A program made the position numbers and the translations under genes. DNA of 64,000 nucleotides. Source: Mesorhizobium sp. WSM4904 (GTDB taxonomy: Bacteria; Pseudomonadota; Alphaproteobacteria; Rhizobiales; Rhizobiaceae). The stretch covers positions 2,675,001-2,739,000 of the forward strand of contig NZ_CP121354.1 of the NCBI RefSeq assembly GCF_029674545.1, given 5' to 3'. Shown here one piece after another: positions 40,451 through 49,903 of this stretch. Within the stretch, counting starts at the first letter, position 1. Every line of letters starts with the position of its first letter. Under the pieces are notes generated by a model, which was given only the letters and a program-made list of their open reading frames with translations, did no database searches and was not told where the DNA came from.

Positions 40451-42367
40451 ATGGACAGTCGAGTGCCTGGAATGTTCCGCTGGTTTGAAAAGAGGCTCGA
40501 TCCGTTTCCCGCCGCGGAGCCGGTCGAGCCGCCGAAGACGCTGGTTGCCTTTTGCGTGCACTACACACGCGGCGTCTGGCCCTACATCGCCGTGGATGCA
40601 GTGCTGGTGGCGGCGATCGCTATCACCGAAGTGTGGATGTTCGGTTTCATGGGCCGCATCGTCGACTGGCTATCGGCGCAGAACCGGGAAACCTTCCTGC
40701 AGACCGAGAGCTGGAAGCTGGCCGGCATGGCTTTCATCGTGCTGTTTGCGCTGCCCGGCACGGTCTGGGTGCGTTCGTTGTTCAATCAGCAGACGATGAT
40801 GGGCAACTATCCGATGCGCATCCGCTGGCAGGTGCATCGCTACCTGCTGAAACAGTCGATGGCTTTCTACCAGGATGAGTTCGCCGGCCGCATCGCCACC
40901 AAGCTGATGCAGACCGCGCTCGCCGTGCGCGACTGCGTCATGAAGGTTATAGACGTCCTCAACTACGTCATCGTCTACTTCCTTGGCATGCTGTTCATCG
41001 TCGGCTCGGCCGACATGCGGCTGGCCGCACCCTTGGGTGTATGGCTGATCGGCTATATCGCGCTGCTGCGGTATTTTATTCCGCGGCTCGGCAAGGTCGG
41101 TGAGGAACAGGCCAATGCACGTTCGACCATGACCGGCCGCGTCGTCGACAGCTATGCCAACATCCAGACGGTGAAGCTGTTCTCCCATGCGCGCCGCGAG
41201 GCGGCCTTCGCTCGGGAAGGCATGGCGGGCTTCCTCGATACCGTCTACCGCTCGATGCGCCTGGTGACGGTGCTCTACGGCCTGCTCTACATCCTGAATT
41301 CGCTGCTTTTGTTCACCGTCACGGCGATCTCGCTGTGGCTGTGGCTCGCCGATGCGGTGACGATCGGCGCCGTCGCCGTGGTGATAGGCCTGGTGCTCAG
41401 GATGTGGGGCATGTCGCAGTGGATCATGTGGGAGATGTCGGGCCTGTTTGAGAACATCGGCACGGTGCAGGACGGCATCCAGTCGATCTCGCTGCCGCGA
41501 CTGGTCGAGGACAGGCCGGGCGCCAAGGACATCGCCGTCAGCCAGGGCGAGATCCGCTTCGAGGACATCCGCTTCCATTACGGCAAGCAGAAGGGCGTCA
41601 TCGAGAACCTGTCGCTCGCCGTGCAGCCCGGCGAGAAGGTCGGCATAGTCGGCCGCTCCGGCGCCGGCAAGTCGACGCTGGTCAACCTCCTGTTGCGCTT
41701 CTACGACCTGGAAGGCGGCCGGATCCTGATCGACGGCCAGGAGATCGCCGGGGTAAAGCAGGATTCGCTGCGCGCGCAGATCGGCATGGTGACGCAGGAC
41801 ACCTCGCTGCTGCACCGGTCGGTGCGGGAGAACATCCTCTACGGCCGACCCGACGCGACGGACGAAATGCTGCTCGAGGCGGCGCGGCGGGCGGAGGCGC
41901 TCGATTTTATCGAAGGGCTTTCGGACCACAACGGCCGCAAGGGTTTCGACGCCCATGTCGGCGACCGGGGCGTCAAATTGTCCGGCGGCCAGCGGCAGCG
42001 CATCGCCATTGCCCGCGTTATGCTGAAGGACGCGCCGATCCTCATCCTCGACGAGGCGACGTCGGCGCTCGATTCGGAAGCAGAGGCGGCGATCCAGGAG
42101 AACCTCTACAAGTTGATGCAGGGCAAGACCGTGATTGCCATCGCACATCGGCTTTCGACCATCGCTGCGATGGACAGGCTCGTCGTCATGGACAAGGGCC
42201 GCGTCATCGAGGAAGGGTCCCACGAGGAGCTCGTCGCCAAGGGCGGGCTTTACGCCCAGCTCTGGCAGCGCCAGTCGGGCGGCTTCCTGCTCGACGACGC
42301 GCCTGCCGAGGCCGCCAACGATGCAATTGCCCATGACTTTGGGGCCAAGGGTGAAGCCGCGGAATGA
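40451..42367 (+). CDS. ABC exporter half-transporter, first of a pair
   Basis: A 638-aa fused membrane-ATPase protein. Six transmembrane helices lie in residues 35-330 (for example IAVDAVLVAAIAITEVWMFG and LLFTVTAISLWLWLADAVTI). The nucleotide-binding domain (about 360-600) has Walker A GRSGAGKST, the Q loop VTQDTSLL, signature LSGGQRQRIAIARV, Walker B ILILDEATSALD and the switch His in IAHRLSTIA. I start it at the ATG at 40451. The stop overlaps the next exporter by ATGA, so the two are almost certainly a heterodimer. Substrate unknown; the nearby petABC genes do not identify it. Confidence 0.93.
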   Translation: MDSRVPGMFRWFEKRLDPFPAAEPVEPPKTLVAFCVHYTRGVWPYIAVDAVLVAAIAITEVWMFGFMGRIVDWLSAQNRETFLQTESWKLAGMAFIVLFALPGTVWVRSLFNQQTMMGNYPMRIRWQVHRYLLKQSMAFYQDEFAGRIATKLMQTALAVRDCVMKVIDVLNYVIVYFLGMLFIVGSADMRLAAPLGVWLIGYIALLRYFIPRLGKVGEEQANARSTMTGRVVDSYANIQTVKLFSHARREAAFAREGMAGFLDTVYRSMRLVTVLYGLLYILNSLLLFTVTAISLWLWLADAVTIGAVAVVIGLVLRMWGMSQWIMWEMSGLFENIGTVQDGIQSISLPRLVEDRPGAKDIAVSQGEIRFEDIRFHYGKQKGVIENLSLAVQPGEKVGIVGRSGAGKSTLVNLLLRFYDLEGGRILIDGQEIAGVKQDSLRAQIGMVTQDTSLLHRSVRENILYGRPDATDEMLLEAARRAEALDFIEGLSDHNGRKGFDAHVGDRGVKLSGGQRQRIAIARVMLKDAPILILDEATSALDSEAEAAIQENLYKLMQGKTVIAIAHRLSTIAAMDRLVVMDKGRVIEEGSHEELVAKGGLYAQLWQRQSGGFLLDDAPAEAANDAIAHDFGAKGEAAE

Positions 42368-44247
42368 TGAAGGCCGTCTATCGCTGGTTCGAAAGCTGGG
42401 TCTACCCGTTCCGCGAGCCCGCGAATCTTCGGCCACCTGCCAGCGTCCGCGGCTTTCTTTGGCACTATGTCGGACAGGCGAAGCTCGCCTTCTTCGCCAT
42501 GCTGATCATCGGCGGCATCGCGCCGCTGGTCGAGGCTGGACTGTTCTACTTCGTCGGGCGACTGGTCGATATCCTCGACCAGCTTCCCGGCGAACGCAGC
42601 TGGCACGCGCTTTGGGCCGCCGCCGGGCCAGAGCTTCTGTTCATGGGCGCGGTGGTGCTGATCATACGCACGCTGGTGGTCGGCCTTTCGGCGCTCGTCG
42701 ACGAGCAGACGATCACGCCGGGCTTCTACAGCCTGGTGCGCTGGCAGGCGCACAGGCATGTCTCGCGCCAGTCCTACGCCTTCTTCCAGAACGATTTCGC
42801 CGGGCGCATCGCCACCAAGGTCTGGCAGGCGGGGCAGGCAACCGGCGACCTGATGGAGAGCTTCATCGAAGTCGTCTGGTTCATGATCGTCTACACGGTG
42901 ACGACGCTGGCGTTGGTAGCTAGTCTCGACCTCCGGCTGGCGGTGCTGGTGGTGACATGGATCGCCGCCTTCGCCTGGCTGGCCAGGCTCTACTTGCCGG
43001 CGATCCGCAAACATGCCGAGGCGACCGCCGAGGCCGGCTCGATGATCACCGGCCGAATCGTCGATTCCTATTCCAACGTGCAGACGCTGAAGCTGTTCGC
43101 CGCCGACGGCGACGACCGCTATATCCGCAGCGGCTTCGGCATCTATCTCGACGCGCTGCGGCCGTTCACGCGCCGGCTGACCGGCGTGCGCATGGCGCTG
43201 ACGACGCTTTCGGGCATCATGATCACGTCGATTGCGGTCCTTGCCGTCTATCTCTGGGTGGAAGGCTCGATCACTGTCGGCGCCGTCGCTTTCACGCTTT
43301 CTCTCGTCCTGCGGCTCAACATGCTGCTCGGTCGGGTCATGATGCAGCTCAACAGCATCCTCAGGAATCTCGGCGTGCTGGAGAATTCCAAGGCGCTGAT
43401 CTCGCAGCCGCTCGGCCTGACCGACGCCCCCGGCGCCAAGGAGCTGGTGGTTGCGGGAGGCCGCATCGATCTCAAGAACGTCGCCTTCCACTACGGCAAG
43501 GGGGCAGGGGTCCTGGATGGCATCGATCTCGTCGTGCGGCCGGGCGAGAAGGTCGGGCTGGTCGGTCCGTCTGGAGCCGGCAAGACGACTTTAGCCAATC
43601 TCATCCTGCGCCTCTACGACCTCGAGGGCGGCAAGATATTGATCGACGGCCAGGATATCGCCGGGGTGACGCAGAATTCGCTGCGCGCCAATATCGGCGT
43701 GGTCAGCCAGGATACGGCGCTGTTCCATCGCTCGCTGCGCGACAACATCAAGCTCGGCATGCCGGACGCGACGGATGCCGAGGTGATCGCCGCGGCGCGC
43801 AAGGCCGAAGCGCACGACTTCATCATGGGCTTGCGCGACAATCGCCAGCGGGCCGGTTACGAGGCCTACGTCGGCGAGCGCGGCGTCAAGCTCTCCGGCG
43901 GCCAGCGCCAGCGCGTGGCGATCGCCCGCCTCTTCCTCAAGGATGCGCCAATCCTCATCCTCGACGAGGCGACCTCGGCGCTCGATTCCGACATCGAGGC
44001 GGCGATCCAGGAAAACCTGGTAAGGCTGATGGAGGACAAGACCGTCATCGCCATCGCCCACCGGCTCTCCACCATCGCCGCGCTCGACCGGCTGGTCGTG
44101 CTCGACGGCGGCCGCATCGTCGAAGAGGGCACGCATGACGAGCTGGTGGCGCTCGACGGTCTTTATGCGCGGCTCTGGAAGCGGCAGTCCGGCGGCTTCC
44201 TGTTCAATGAGGAAAGCGTGCTGGAAGAGACGCGGCCAGCGGAGTAG
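42364..44247 (+). CDS. ABC exporter half-transporter, second of a pair
   Basis: A 627-aa protein with the same architecture as its neighbour: six membrane helices in residues 30-315 and a C-terminal ATPase with Walker A GPSGAGKTT, signature LSGGQRQRVAIARL, Walker B ILILDEATSALD and IAHRLSTIAAL. Both members keep a consensus signature motif and the catalytic Glu after Walker B, so neither ATP site looks degenerate. It overlaps the first exporter gene by four bases, and is followed 9 bp later by a small DUF6665-like gene, probably in the same transcript. Confidence 0.93.
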   Translation: MMKAVYRWFESWVYPFREPANLRPPASVRGFLWHYVGQAKLAFFAMLIIGGIAPLVEAGLFYFVGRLVDILDQLPGERSWHALWAAAGPELLFMGAVVLIIRTLVVGLSALVDEQTITPGFYSLVRWQAHRHVSRQSYAFFQNDFAGRIATKVWQAGQATGDLMESFIEVVWFMIVYTVTTLALVASLDLRLAVLVVTWIAAFAWLARLYLPAIRKHAEATAEAGSMITGRIVDSYSNVQTLKLFAADGDDRYIRSGFGIYLDALRPFTRRLTGVRMALTTLSGIMITSIAVLAVYLWVEGSITVGAVAFTLSLVLRLNMLLGRVMMQLNSILRNLGVLENSKALISQPLGLTDAPGAKELVVAGGRIDLKNVAFHYGKGAGVLDGIDLVVRPGEKVGLVGPSGAGKTTLANLILRLYDLEGGKILIDGQDIAGVTQNSLRANIGVVSQDTALFHRSLRDNIKLGMPDATDAEVIAAARKAEAHDFIMGLRDNRQRAGYEAYVGERGVKLSGGQRQRVAIARLFLKDAPILILDEATSALDSDIEAAIQENLVRLMEDKTVIAIAHRLSTIAALDRLVVLDGGRIVEEGTHDELVALDGLYARLWKRQSGGFLFNEESVLEETRPAE

Positions 44248-44256
44248 AACGCAGCC

Positions 44257-44568
44257 ATGTCGGTCAGAATGCCCACCAATTTCGGACGAAGCGGCGCGCA
44301 GGACAACGCGCTCGACCTGCTCGGCCACGAAATCCTCGCCGAAAAGGCGGCCGCCCTCGGCCGCGCCGGCCAGCGCGTCGAGGAGACGCTGGCAAAGCTG
44401 CGCGCGAGCGGCGAGGGCGGGGATCGCAACCGGCTGCTCAAAGAGGCAGCGGAAGCCGTCCATGGCTATTTCATCCAGCGCGAGCTCTGCGGGCTGCGCA
44501 AGCATGACGCCGTGATCCGCGAATACGACATCCCGAGGGCGGTGCTGGTCAGGCTCGGGGCCAGCTAG
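44257..44568 (+). CDS. small DUF6665-like protein
   Basis: A 103-aa helical protein, starting at the ATG at 44257. Features: DNALDLLGHEILAEKAAALG, a long amphipathic helix, then AVHGYFIQRELCGLRKHD and VIREYDIPRAVLVRLG. No signal peptide or membrane segment. It matches my memory of the alphaproteobacterial DUF6665 family, which has no known function. It is 9 bp downstream of the exporter pair and convergent with the cupin gene. Confidence 0.78.
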   Translation: MSVRMPTNFGRSGAQDNALDLLGHEILAEKAAALGRAGQRVEETLAKLRASGEGGDRNRLLKEAAEAVHGYFIQRELCGLRKHDAVIREYDIPRAVLVRLGAS

Positions 44569-44614
44569 GCGGCAATCGATCCAGGGACAGGTCTGGCCCT
44601 ATCGAGCGGCCGGA

Positions 44615-44959
44615 TCACTCCAGCCATTCGGTGATGAAGCTGCCGTTCTCGTGGATGTCCGTGGTCTCGAGCGGACCGGGACCGAGATTGGTGAATTTGT
44701 GCGGCGTGTCGGGCGGCACGATGAGAATCTGGCCGGCCGAGGCCTCGATCTGCCGATCGCCGACCGTGAACAGGCCGGTGCCGGAGCGGATGATGAAGAT
44801 CTCCGCATAGGGATGCTTGTGCAGGCGCGGGCCGCCGCCGATATCCGGCACGTAGTTGAAGATCAGGCAGCTTCTGGAGCCGAAGGCGCCGCATTGCAGC
44901 TCGCCTTGCCAGCGGTCCGGGGCTTCCGCCCATTTGTCGCGGTCGATGACATGCGCCAT
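44615..44959 (-). CDS. cupin-domain protein
   Basis: A 114-aa single-domain cupin. The first conserved motif is PRLHKHPYAEIFIIRSGTG (two His and Glu as metal ligands), and the second is GQILIVPPDTPHKFTNLG (third His). The ATG at 44959 (MAHVIDRDKWAE) gives a compact domain; the frame continues to 45130 without similarity. The bound metal and the substrate are unknown. It is divergent from petA. Confidence 0.87.
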   Translation of the reverse strand: MAHVIDRDKWAEAPDRWQGELQCGAFGSRSCLIFNYVPDIGGGPRLHKHPYAEIFIIRSGTGLFTVGDRQIEASAGQILIVPPDTPHKFTNLGPGPLETTDIHENGSFITEWLE

Positions 44960-45271
44960 GGCTGGAGAATAGACGGTGCCAGCGGCCGATGTCGAGGCGA
45001 AGCTGGGCTCGATTCCGGCCGCGATTTTCCGCTGTTTTGCCGCGTCCGGCGGTCCGCCGGCGAAGCGTCCGGCCGGGCCGCGCCGCATACCCGCGACAAT
45101 CTGCCCTTGTGCCTCCACCCGTCTGGACAAAAACAGGCTTCACGCATAAACCGAACTCCAAATGCCGGAGGAATTCGCTAGCCTGTTCGCCATGCGCTGT
45201 CGGGCCGGCGCGATTGAGCGGGGACAAGGCTCGGCCGCCGGCACGGAAAGAGGCGAAAGGATCAGGCACCC
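44960..45271. other. 312-bp divergent region between the cupin gene and petA
   Basis: No gene supported. It should hold the promoters for the cupin gene (minus) and for petABC (plus). Just upstream of petA there is aaaggat about ten bases before its GTG. No clear -35/-10 pair was identified by eye. Confidence 0.45.
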
Positions 45272-45832
45272 GTGAGCGCAACCGAAATCCACGATCCCAA
45301 CCGTCGCGATTTTCTCTATATCGCCACAGGCATGGCCGGTGTGGTCGGCGCCGGGGCCGTCGCCTGGCCGTTCATCGACCAGATGCGCCCGGACGCCTCG
45401 ACGCTGGCACTGGCCTCGGTTGAGGTCGACGTCTCCTCGCTGCAGCCCGGCAGTTCGCTGGTCGTCAAGTGGCGCGGCAAGCCGGTCGTGGTACGCAACC
45501 GCACCGAGAAGGAAATGAAGGACGGTGAGGCGGTCAGCCTCAACGACCTCAAGGACCCGATCGCACGCAACGCCAACCTGCCCTCAGACGCGCCGGCGAC
45601 CGACGCCAACCGCGCCACGCCCGGCAAGGAAGCCTGGATGGTGATGGTGCAGGTCTGCACCCATCTCGGCTGCATCCCGCTCGGCCAGGAAGGCGATTTC
45701 GGCGGCTGGTTCTGCCCGTGCCACGGTTCGCAGTACGACACCGCCGGCCGCATCCGCAAAGGCCCGGCACCCGAGAACATGGCGATCCCGGTCTACCAGT
45801 TCATTTCCGACACCAAGATCCGCATCGGCTGA
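45272..45832 (+). CDS. petA: ubiquinol-cytochrome c reductase iron-sulfur subunit (Rieske)
   Basis: A 186-aa Rieske protein of the cytochrome bc1 complex. The N-terminus has a twin-arginine signal that remains as the anchor ([20 protein letters not shown]). The 2Fe-2S ligands are in CTHLGC (C129, H131, C134) and CPCHGS (C148, C150, H151); C134 and C150 form the usual disulfide. The start is a GTG at 45272. It is the first gene of petABC; petB follows after 16 bp. It passes electrons from ubiquinol to cytochrome c1. Confidence 0.97.
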   Translation: MSATEIHDPNRRDFLYIATGMAGVVGAGAVAWPFIDQMRPDASTLALASVEVDVSSLQPGSSLVVKWRGKPVVVRNRTEKEMKDGEAVSLNDLKDPIARNANLPSDAPATDANRATPGKEAWMVMVQVCTHLGCIPLGQEGDFGGWFCPCHGSQYDTAGRIRKGPAPENMAIPVYQFISDTKIRIG

Positions 45833-45848
45833 GGCAGGGGATATTTCG

Positions 45849-47153
45849 ATGAGCGAGGGACACTCCACCTACACGCCGAAGACCGGCATCGAACGCTGGT
45901 TCGACGCCCGCATGCCGCTGCCGCGGCTGATCTATGACAGCTTCGTCGCCTACCCGGTGCCGCGCAACCTCAACTACATGTGGACGTTCGGCGGCATCCT
46001 GTCGATCATGCTGGCCGCGCAGATCCTGACCGGCATCGTGCTGGCCATGCACTACACGTCCGACACCAATCTCGCCTTCGATTCGGTCGAGAAGATCATG
46101 CGCGACGTGAACTCGGGATGGCTCTTGCGCTATCTCCATTCCAACGGCGCCTCGTTCTTCTTCGTCGCCGTCTATATCCACATCTTCCGCGGGCTGTTCT
46201 ACGGCTCCTACAAGGCGCCGCGCGAGCTGCTGTGGATCCTCGGCTGCATCATCTATCTGCTGATGATGGCCACCGGCTTCATGGGCTATGTGCTGCCTTG
46301 GGGACAGATGAGCTTCTGGGGCGCCACCGTCATTACCGGCTTCTTCAGCGCCATTCCGCTGGTCGGCAACTGGATCCAGGAACTGCTGCTTGGCGGTTTC
46401 GCCGTCGACAACCCGACGCTGAACCGCTTCTTCGCGCTGCATTACCTCTTGCCGTTCATGATCGCCGGCGTCGTCGTACTGCACATCTGGGCGCTGCATG
46501 TCGTCGGCCAGTCGAACCCGACCGGCATCGAGGTGAAGTCGAAGACCGACACGGTCGCCTTCACGCCTTACGCCACCATCAAGGACGCGTTCGGCATGAT
46601 CGTGTTCCTGTTCCTCTTCGCCTACTTCGTCTTCTACCTGCCGAACTATCTTGGCCACCCGGACAACTACACGGTCGCCAACCCGCTGAAGACGCCGGCC
46701 CACATCGTTCCGGAATGGTACTTCCTGCCGTTCTACGCGATCCTGCGCGCCATCACCTTCAACATCGGGCCGATCAATTCCAAGCTCGGCGGCGTGCTGT
46801 GCATGTTCGGCGCCATCGCCATGCTGTTCCTGGTGCCGTGGCTCGACACCTCCAAGGTGCGCTCGGCGGTCTACCGGCCCTGGTACAAGCTGTTCTTCTG
46901 GCTGTTCGTGGCCGACGCCATCCTGCTTGGATGGCTGGGCTCGCAGCCGGCGGAAGGCAGCTACGTGTTCATGGCGCAGATGGCGACGCTGTTCTACTTC
47001 GCCTTCTTCCTGGTCATCATGCCGGTGCTCGGCCTGATCGAGACGCCGCGCCGCCTGCCGAACTCGATCACCGAGGCGGTGCTGGAAAAGAAGAACAGGG
47101 GAGCTGGCGGACATCCGGCGGGCGCGGTTATGGCGCCGGAAACCAAGGGCTGA
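45849..47153 (+). CDS. petB: cytochrome b of the bc1 complex
   Basis: A 434-aa integral membrane protein with eight transmembrane helices. The two heme-binding helices carry the four His (in [18 protein letters not shown] and [18 protein letters not shown], and the earlier SNGASFFF region). The [14 protein letters not shown] motif is the conserved Qo-site PEWY loop. The length is that of alphaproteobacterial cytochrome b, with a short C-terminal tail. It sits between petA and petC in the usual order. Confidence 0.97.
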   Translation: MSEGHSTYTPKTGIERWFDARMPLPRLIYDSFVAYPVPRNLNYMWTFGGILSIMLAAQILTGIVLAMHYTSDTNLAFDSVEKIMRDVNSGWLLRYLHSNGASFFFVAVYIHIFRGLFYGSYKAPRELLWILGCIIYLLMMATGFMGYVLPWGQMSFWGATVITGFFSAIPLVGNWIQELLLGGFAVDNPTLNRFFALHYLLPFMIAGVVVLHIWALHVVGQSNPTGIEVKSKTDTVAFTPYATIKDAFGMIVFLFLFAYFVFYLPNYLGHPDNYTVANPLKTPAHIVPEWYFLPFYAILRAITFNIGPINSKLGGVLCMFGAIAMLFLVPWLDTSKVRSAVYRPWYKLFFWLFVADAILLGWLGSQPAEGSYVFMAQMATLFYFAFFLVIMPVLGLIETPRRLPNSITEAVLEKKNRGAGGHPAGAVMAPETKG

Positions 47154-47182
47154 GCGATAAAGAGAATCCAAGGGGATTTGGC

Positions 47183-48040
47183 ATGAAGAAGATTCTCACC
47201 TCGCTGGCCGTGCTCGGCTTTCTGGCGGCAGGCGTTGGAGTCGCCATGGCTCAGGAGGGACACGCCGAAGCCGCGCCGACGCATTTCCCGATCAACGAGC
47301 CGAAGGAAATGAGCTGGAGCTTCGCCGGCCCGTTCGGCACCTACGACAAGGCCCAGCTGCAGCGCGGCCTCAAGGTCTACAAGGAAGTCTGCTCGGCCTG
47401 CCACTCGATGAATCTGGTGGCGTTCCGCACGCTGGAAGGCCTCGGCTACTCGGATGCGCAGATCAAGACGCTTGCCGCCGAATACACCATCCATGACGGC
47501 CCGAACGATGCCGGCGACATGTTCGACCGCCCCGGCAAGCCGTCGGACCATTTCCCGGCACCGTTCCCGAATGAGCAGGCCGCTGCTGCCGCCAATGGCG
47601 GCGCCGCGCCGCCCGACATGTCGCTGCTCGCCAAGGCGCGCGGCGTCGAGCGCGGCTTCCCGCGCTTCATCTTCGACATCTTCACGCAATATGCGCAGGG
47701 CGGCCCGGACTACATCCATTCGCTCCTGACCGGCTACGACCAGACGCCGCCGGCCGGCATGGTGATCCCGGAAGGCACGCACTACAATCCGTACTTCCTG
47801 TCCGGCGTGTCGCTGAAGATGCCGAAGCCGCTCTCGGACGGCCAGGTGACCTATGACGACGGCTCGCCGCAGACGGTCGACCAGTATGCCCGCGACGTGT
47901 CGGCCTTCCTGATGTGGGCCGCCGAGCCTCACCTCGAGGAGCGCAAGAAGACCGGCTTCCGCGTGCTGGTGTTCCTGCTTCTGTTCGGCGCCCTGGTCTA
48001 CATGACCAAGCGCAAGGTGTGGGCCGACGTGGCGCATTGA
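47183..48040 (+). CDS. petC: cytochrome c1 of the bc1 complex
   Basis: A 285-aa cytochrome c1. The signal peptide is MKKILTSLAVLGFLAAGVGV, cleaved after AMA. Heme c is attached at CSACH (C70, C73, H74), with the sixth ligand Met expected in GVSLKMPKPLSDGQV. A C-terminal membrane anchor (FRVLVFLLLFGALVYM) is followed by TKRKVW. It begins at the ATG at 47183, 29 bp after petB, and is followed by a perfect intrinsic terminator at 48067. Confidence 0.96.
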   Translation: MKKILTSLAVLGFLAAGVGVAMAQEGHAEAAPTHFPINEPKEMSWSFAGPFGTYDKAQLQRGLKVYKEVCSACHSMNLVAFRTLEGLGYSDAQIKTLAAEYTIHDGPNDAGDMFDRPGKPSDHFPAPFPNEQAAAAANGGAAPPDMSLLAKARGVERGFPRFIFDIFTQYAQGGPDYIHSLLTGYDQTPPAGMVIPEGTHYNPYFLSGVSLKMPKPLSDGQVTYDDGSPQTVDQYARDVSAFLMWAAEPHLEERKKTGFRVLVFLLLFGALVYMTKRKVWADVAH

Positions 48041-48066
48041 AGCGCCTGGCTTCCAGAAAAAAGCGT

Positions 48067-48094
48067 GGGCGCCGAAAGGCGCCCTTTTCTTTTC
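48067..48094 (+). terminator. intrinsic terminator of petABC
   Basis: A perfect stem of gggcgcc with ggcgccc closed by a GAAA tetraloop, followed by ttttctttt. It lies 27 bp after the petC stop and 43 bp before the apt start. Confidence 0.93.
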
Positions 48095-48136
48095 GGCCAC
48101 TTGCCGGCAAAACTGTGCGGCAACGGATCAACCGCC

Positions 48137-48682
48137 ATGAAATCCTCCCTCGAAGACACGCTGCTTGCGGCCATCCGGACCATTCCGGATTATCCCAAAC
48201 CCGGCATCCTGTTTCGCGACATCACCACGCTGCTGAGTGACGCGCGCGCCTTTCGCCGCGCCATCGACGAGCTGGTGCATCCCTACGCGGGGCTGAAGAT
48301 CGACAAGATCGCCGGCATCGAGGCGCGCGGCTTCATCCTGGGTGGCGCGGTAGCGCATCAGCTTTCGGCAGGGTTCGTGCCGATCCGCAAGAAGGGCAAG
48401 CTGCCCTTCGAAACGGTGCGCGTCGCCTACAGCCTGGAATACGGGCTGGACGAGATGGAGATGCACAAGGACGGTGTTTCGCAGGGCGAGAAGGTGATCG
48501 TGGTCGACGATCTGATCGCCACCGGCGGCACGGCGGAAGCGGCGGTGAAGCTGCTCAGGCAGATCGGCGCCGACATCGTCGCCGCCTGCTTCGTCATCGA
48601 CCTGCCGGATCTCGGCGGGCGCCGGAAGCTGGAAGCGCTCGGCGTGCCGGTCAGGACGCTGATCGGCTTCGAGGGGCATTGA
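48137..48682 (+). CDS. apt: adenine phosphoribosyltransferase
   Basis: A 181-aa purine-salvage enzyme that makes AMP from adenine and PRPP. Motifs are [16 protein letters not shown] (N-terminal hood), [14 protein letters not shown], and the PRPP-binding loop [16 protein letters not shown]. The start is the ATG at 48137; the frame extends to 48065 across the petC terminator, which rules out the longer form. Confidence 0.96.
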   Translation: MKSSLEDTLLAAIRTIPDYPKPGILFRDITTLLSDARAFRRAIDELVHPYAGLKIDKIAGIEARGFILGGAVAHQLSAGFVPIRKKGKLPFETVRVAYSLEYGLDEMEMHKDGVSQGEKVIVVDDLIATGGTAEAAVKLLRQIGADIVAACFVIDLPDLGGRRKLEALGVPVRTLIGFEGH

Positions 48683-48690
48683 GCGGTCTT

Positions 48691-48838
48691 CCCCTTCTCC
48701 CCTTGTGGGAGAAGGTGTCGCCGAAGGCGACGGATGAGGGGTGTTCCAGGGAAAGCCAGCGTCTCACTCCGCTGGAACACCCCTCATCCGTCTCGGCGCT
48801 GCGCGCCGATCCACCTTCTCCCACAAGGGGAGAAGGAA
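48691..48838. repeat. mosaic inverted-repeat element, family E copy
   Basis: A 148-bp palindromic element. The left end ccttctccccttgtgggaga is the inverse of tctcccacaaggggagaagg at the right end, and further in gaggggtgttccag pairs with ctggaacacccctc. A hairpin of more than 50 bp per side, with imperfections, could form. It lies between apt and the convergent MaoC gene, where it may end both transcripts. Related to 24339-24490 and 38970-39104. Confidence 0.85.
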
Positions 48839-48844
48839 GAGGCG

Positions 48845-49315
48845 CTACTCCACCTTCACCAGCACGGCGCTGTCGAACTCGATGACCTTGTCTCCGGTCG
48901 AATCGAAGCCCTCCGAGCGCAGCGTGAGCAGGCTCCAGCCGGGGCGCCCGGCAAGGGGACGGTGGGCAAGAGCCGTGCGGGTGAAGGTCACTGTCTCGCC
49001 GGCATAGACCGGTTTCAGCCATTTGAGGTTGCGGAAGCCGGGCGAGGGGCCGAATTCGGGCTGCGGACCGGGGCCGGTCCAGCGCACGCCCTCGGTCTCC
49101 ATGCGCTTTTCGAGATTGTATTTCATCCAGGTGGCGGCGGTGTGCCAGCCGGAGGCGCAGAGACCGCCAAGCACGCTCTTCTTCGCCGACTCCTCGTCGA
49201 CATGGAAGACCTGCGGATCGTATTTGCGGGCAAACGCCTTGATCTCTTCCGCGCCGAACTTATGCGAGCCGAGGGTGACGGTTTCGCCGATGAGGAAATA
49301 CTCGTCCAGGGTCAC
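48845..49315 (-). CDS. MaoC-like hot-dog dehydratase-fold protein, second of a pair
   Basis: A 156-aa hot-dog protein. MaoC-type features are YDPQVFHVDEESAKKSVLGGLCASGWHT, in which the Asp and His of the hydratase motif (D-x-N/Q-x-x-H) are present, and GFRNLKWLKPVYAGETVTF. It begins at a GTG at 49315, whose GTGA overlaps the stop of the neighbouring MaoC gene; the long frame to 49561 is a shadow. The pair probably forms one functional (R)-specific enoyl-CoA hydratase-like dimer. Confidence 0.87.
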   Translation of the reverse strand: MTLDEYFLIGETVTLGSHKFGAEEIKAFARKYDPQVFHVDEESAKKSVLGGLCASGWHTAATWMKYNLEKRMETEGVRWTGPGPQPEFGPSPGFRNLKWLKPVYAGETVTFTRTALAHRPLAGRPGWSLLTLRSEGFDSTGDKVIEFDSAVLVKVE

Positions 49316-49773
49316 GCGACGGCCTCGCGGGTCAGGAACATGCCGGTGTTCTCGAGCTCGAAGACGCATTCGCCGCGCTGATTGAAGAGCTCGCTGCGCA
49401 TGCTGACGAGCCCGAGCAGAGGCCTCGATTTGGACCGGCGCTTGGACAGCACGGTGACCTTGCCGGTAAGCCGGTCGCCGGCCAGAACCGGCTTCTTCCA
49501 TTTCACATGTTCGATGCCCGGCGAGCCTTGCGAGGTCGAATCGAGCAGGAAGGCGTCGCATAGCATGCGCATGAACATGGCGCAGGTGTGCCAGCCCGAA
49601 GCCGAAAGGCCGCCCAGGATGCTGGCCTTGCCGGCCTCCTCGTCGAGATGCATCGGCTGGGCATCGAATTCGCTGGCGAATTCGACGATCTCGGCCGCGC
49701 TCACATGCTTGCTGCCAAGGTCGAGCGAGGCGCCCTCGACGAAATCCTCATAGGCCCAGGTCTTTCCGGTCAT
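49312..49773 (-). CDS. MaoC-like hot-dog dehydratase-fold protein, first of a pair
   Basis: A 153-aa protein with the same plan as its neighbour: FDAQPMHLDEEAGKASILGGLSASGWHTCAMFMR, with the Asp and His in the hydratase motif, then GIEHVKWKKPVLAGDRLTGKVTV. The start is the ATG at 49773 (MTGKTWAYEDF). The stop overlaps the GTG of the next gene. Acyl-CoA hydration is inferred from the fold; the actual substrate is not known. Confidence 0.9.
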   Translation of the reverse strand: MTGKTWAYEDFVEGASLDLGSKHVSAAEIVEFASEFDAQPMHLDEEAGKASILGGLSASGWHTCAMFMRMLCDAFLLDSTSQGSPGIEHVKWKKPVLAGDRLTGKVTVLSKRRSKSRPLLGLVSMRSELFNQRGECVFELENTGMFLTREAVA

Positions 49774-49903
49774 GATGTCTTTCCGGTCATGTCGGCAATC
49801 CGGCTGACGAACGCGTGATCCCCAAGGTCGGGCATCCCGGATGAAGGCCCGAGCCAATTTGGTCAAGTCCTTTCTGGTGAGCCAGTTGTTCCGGCCGGCC
49901 GTG

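Noticed and set aside
42250..43491. A 413-aa minus-strand frame over the exporter junction
   Set aside because: It spans the end of one ABC exporter and the start of the next, both with complete motifs; an antisense shadow.
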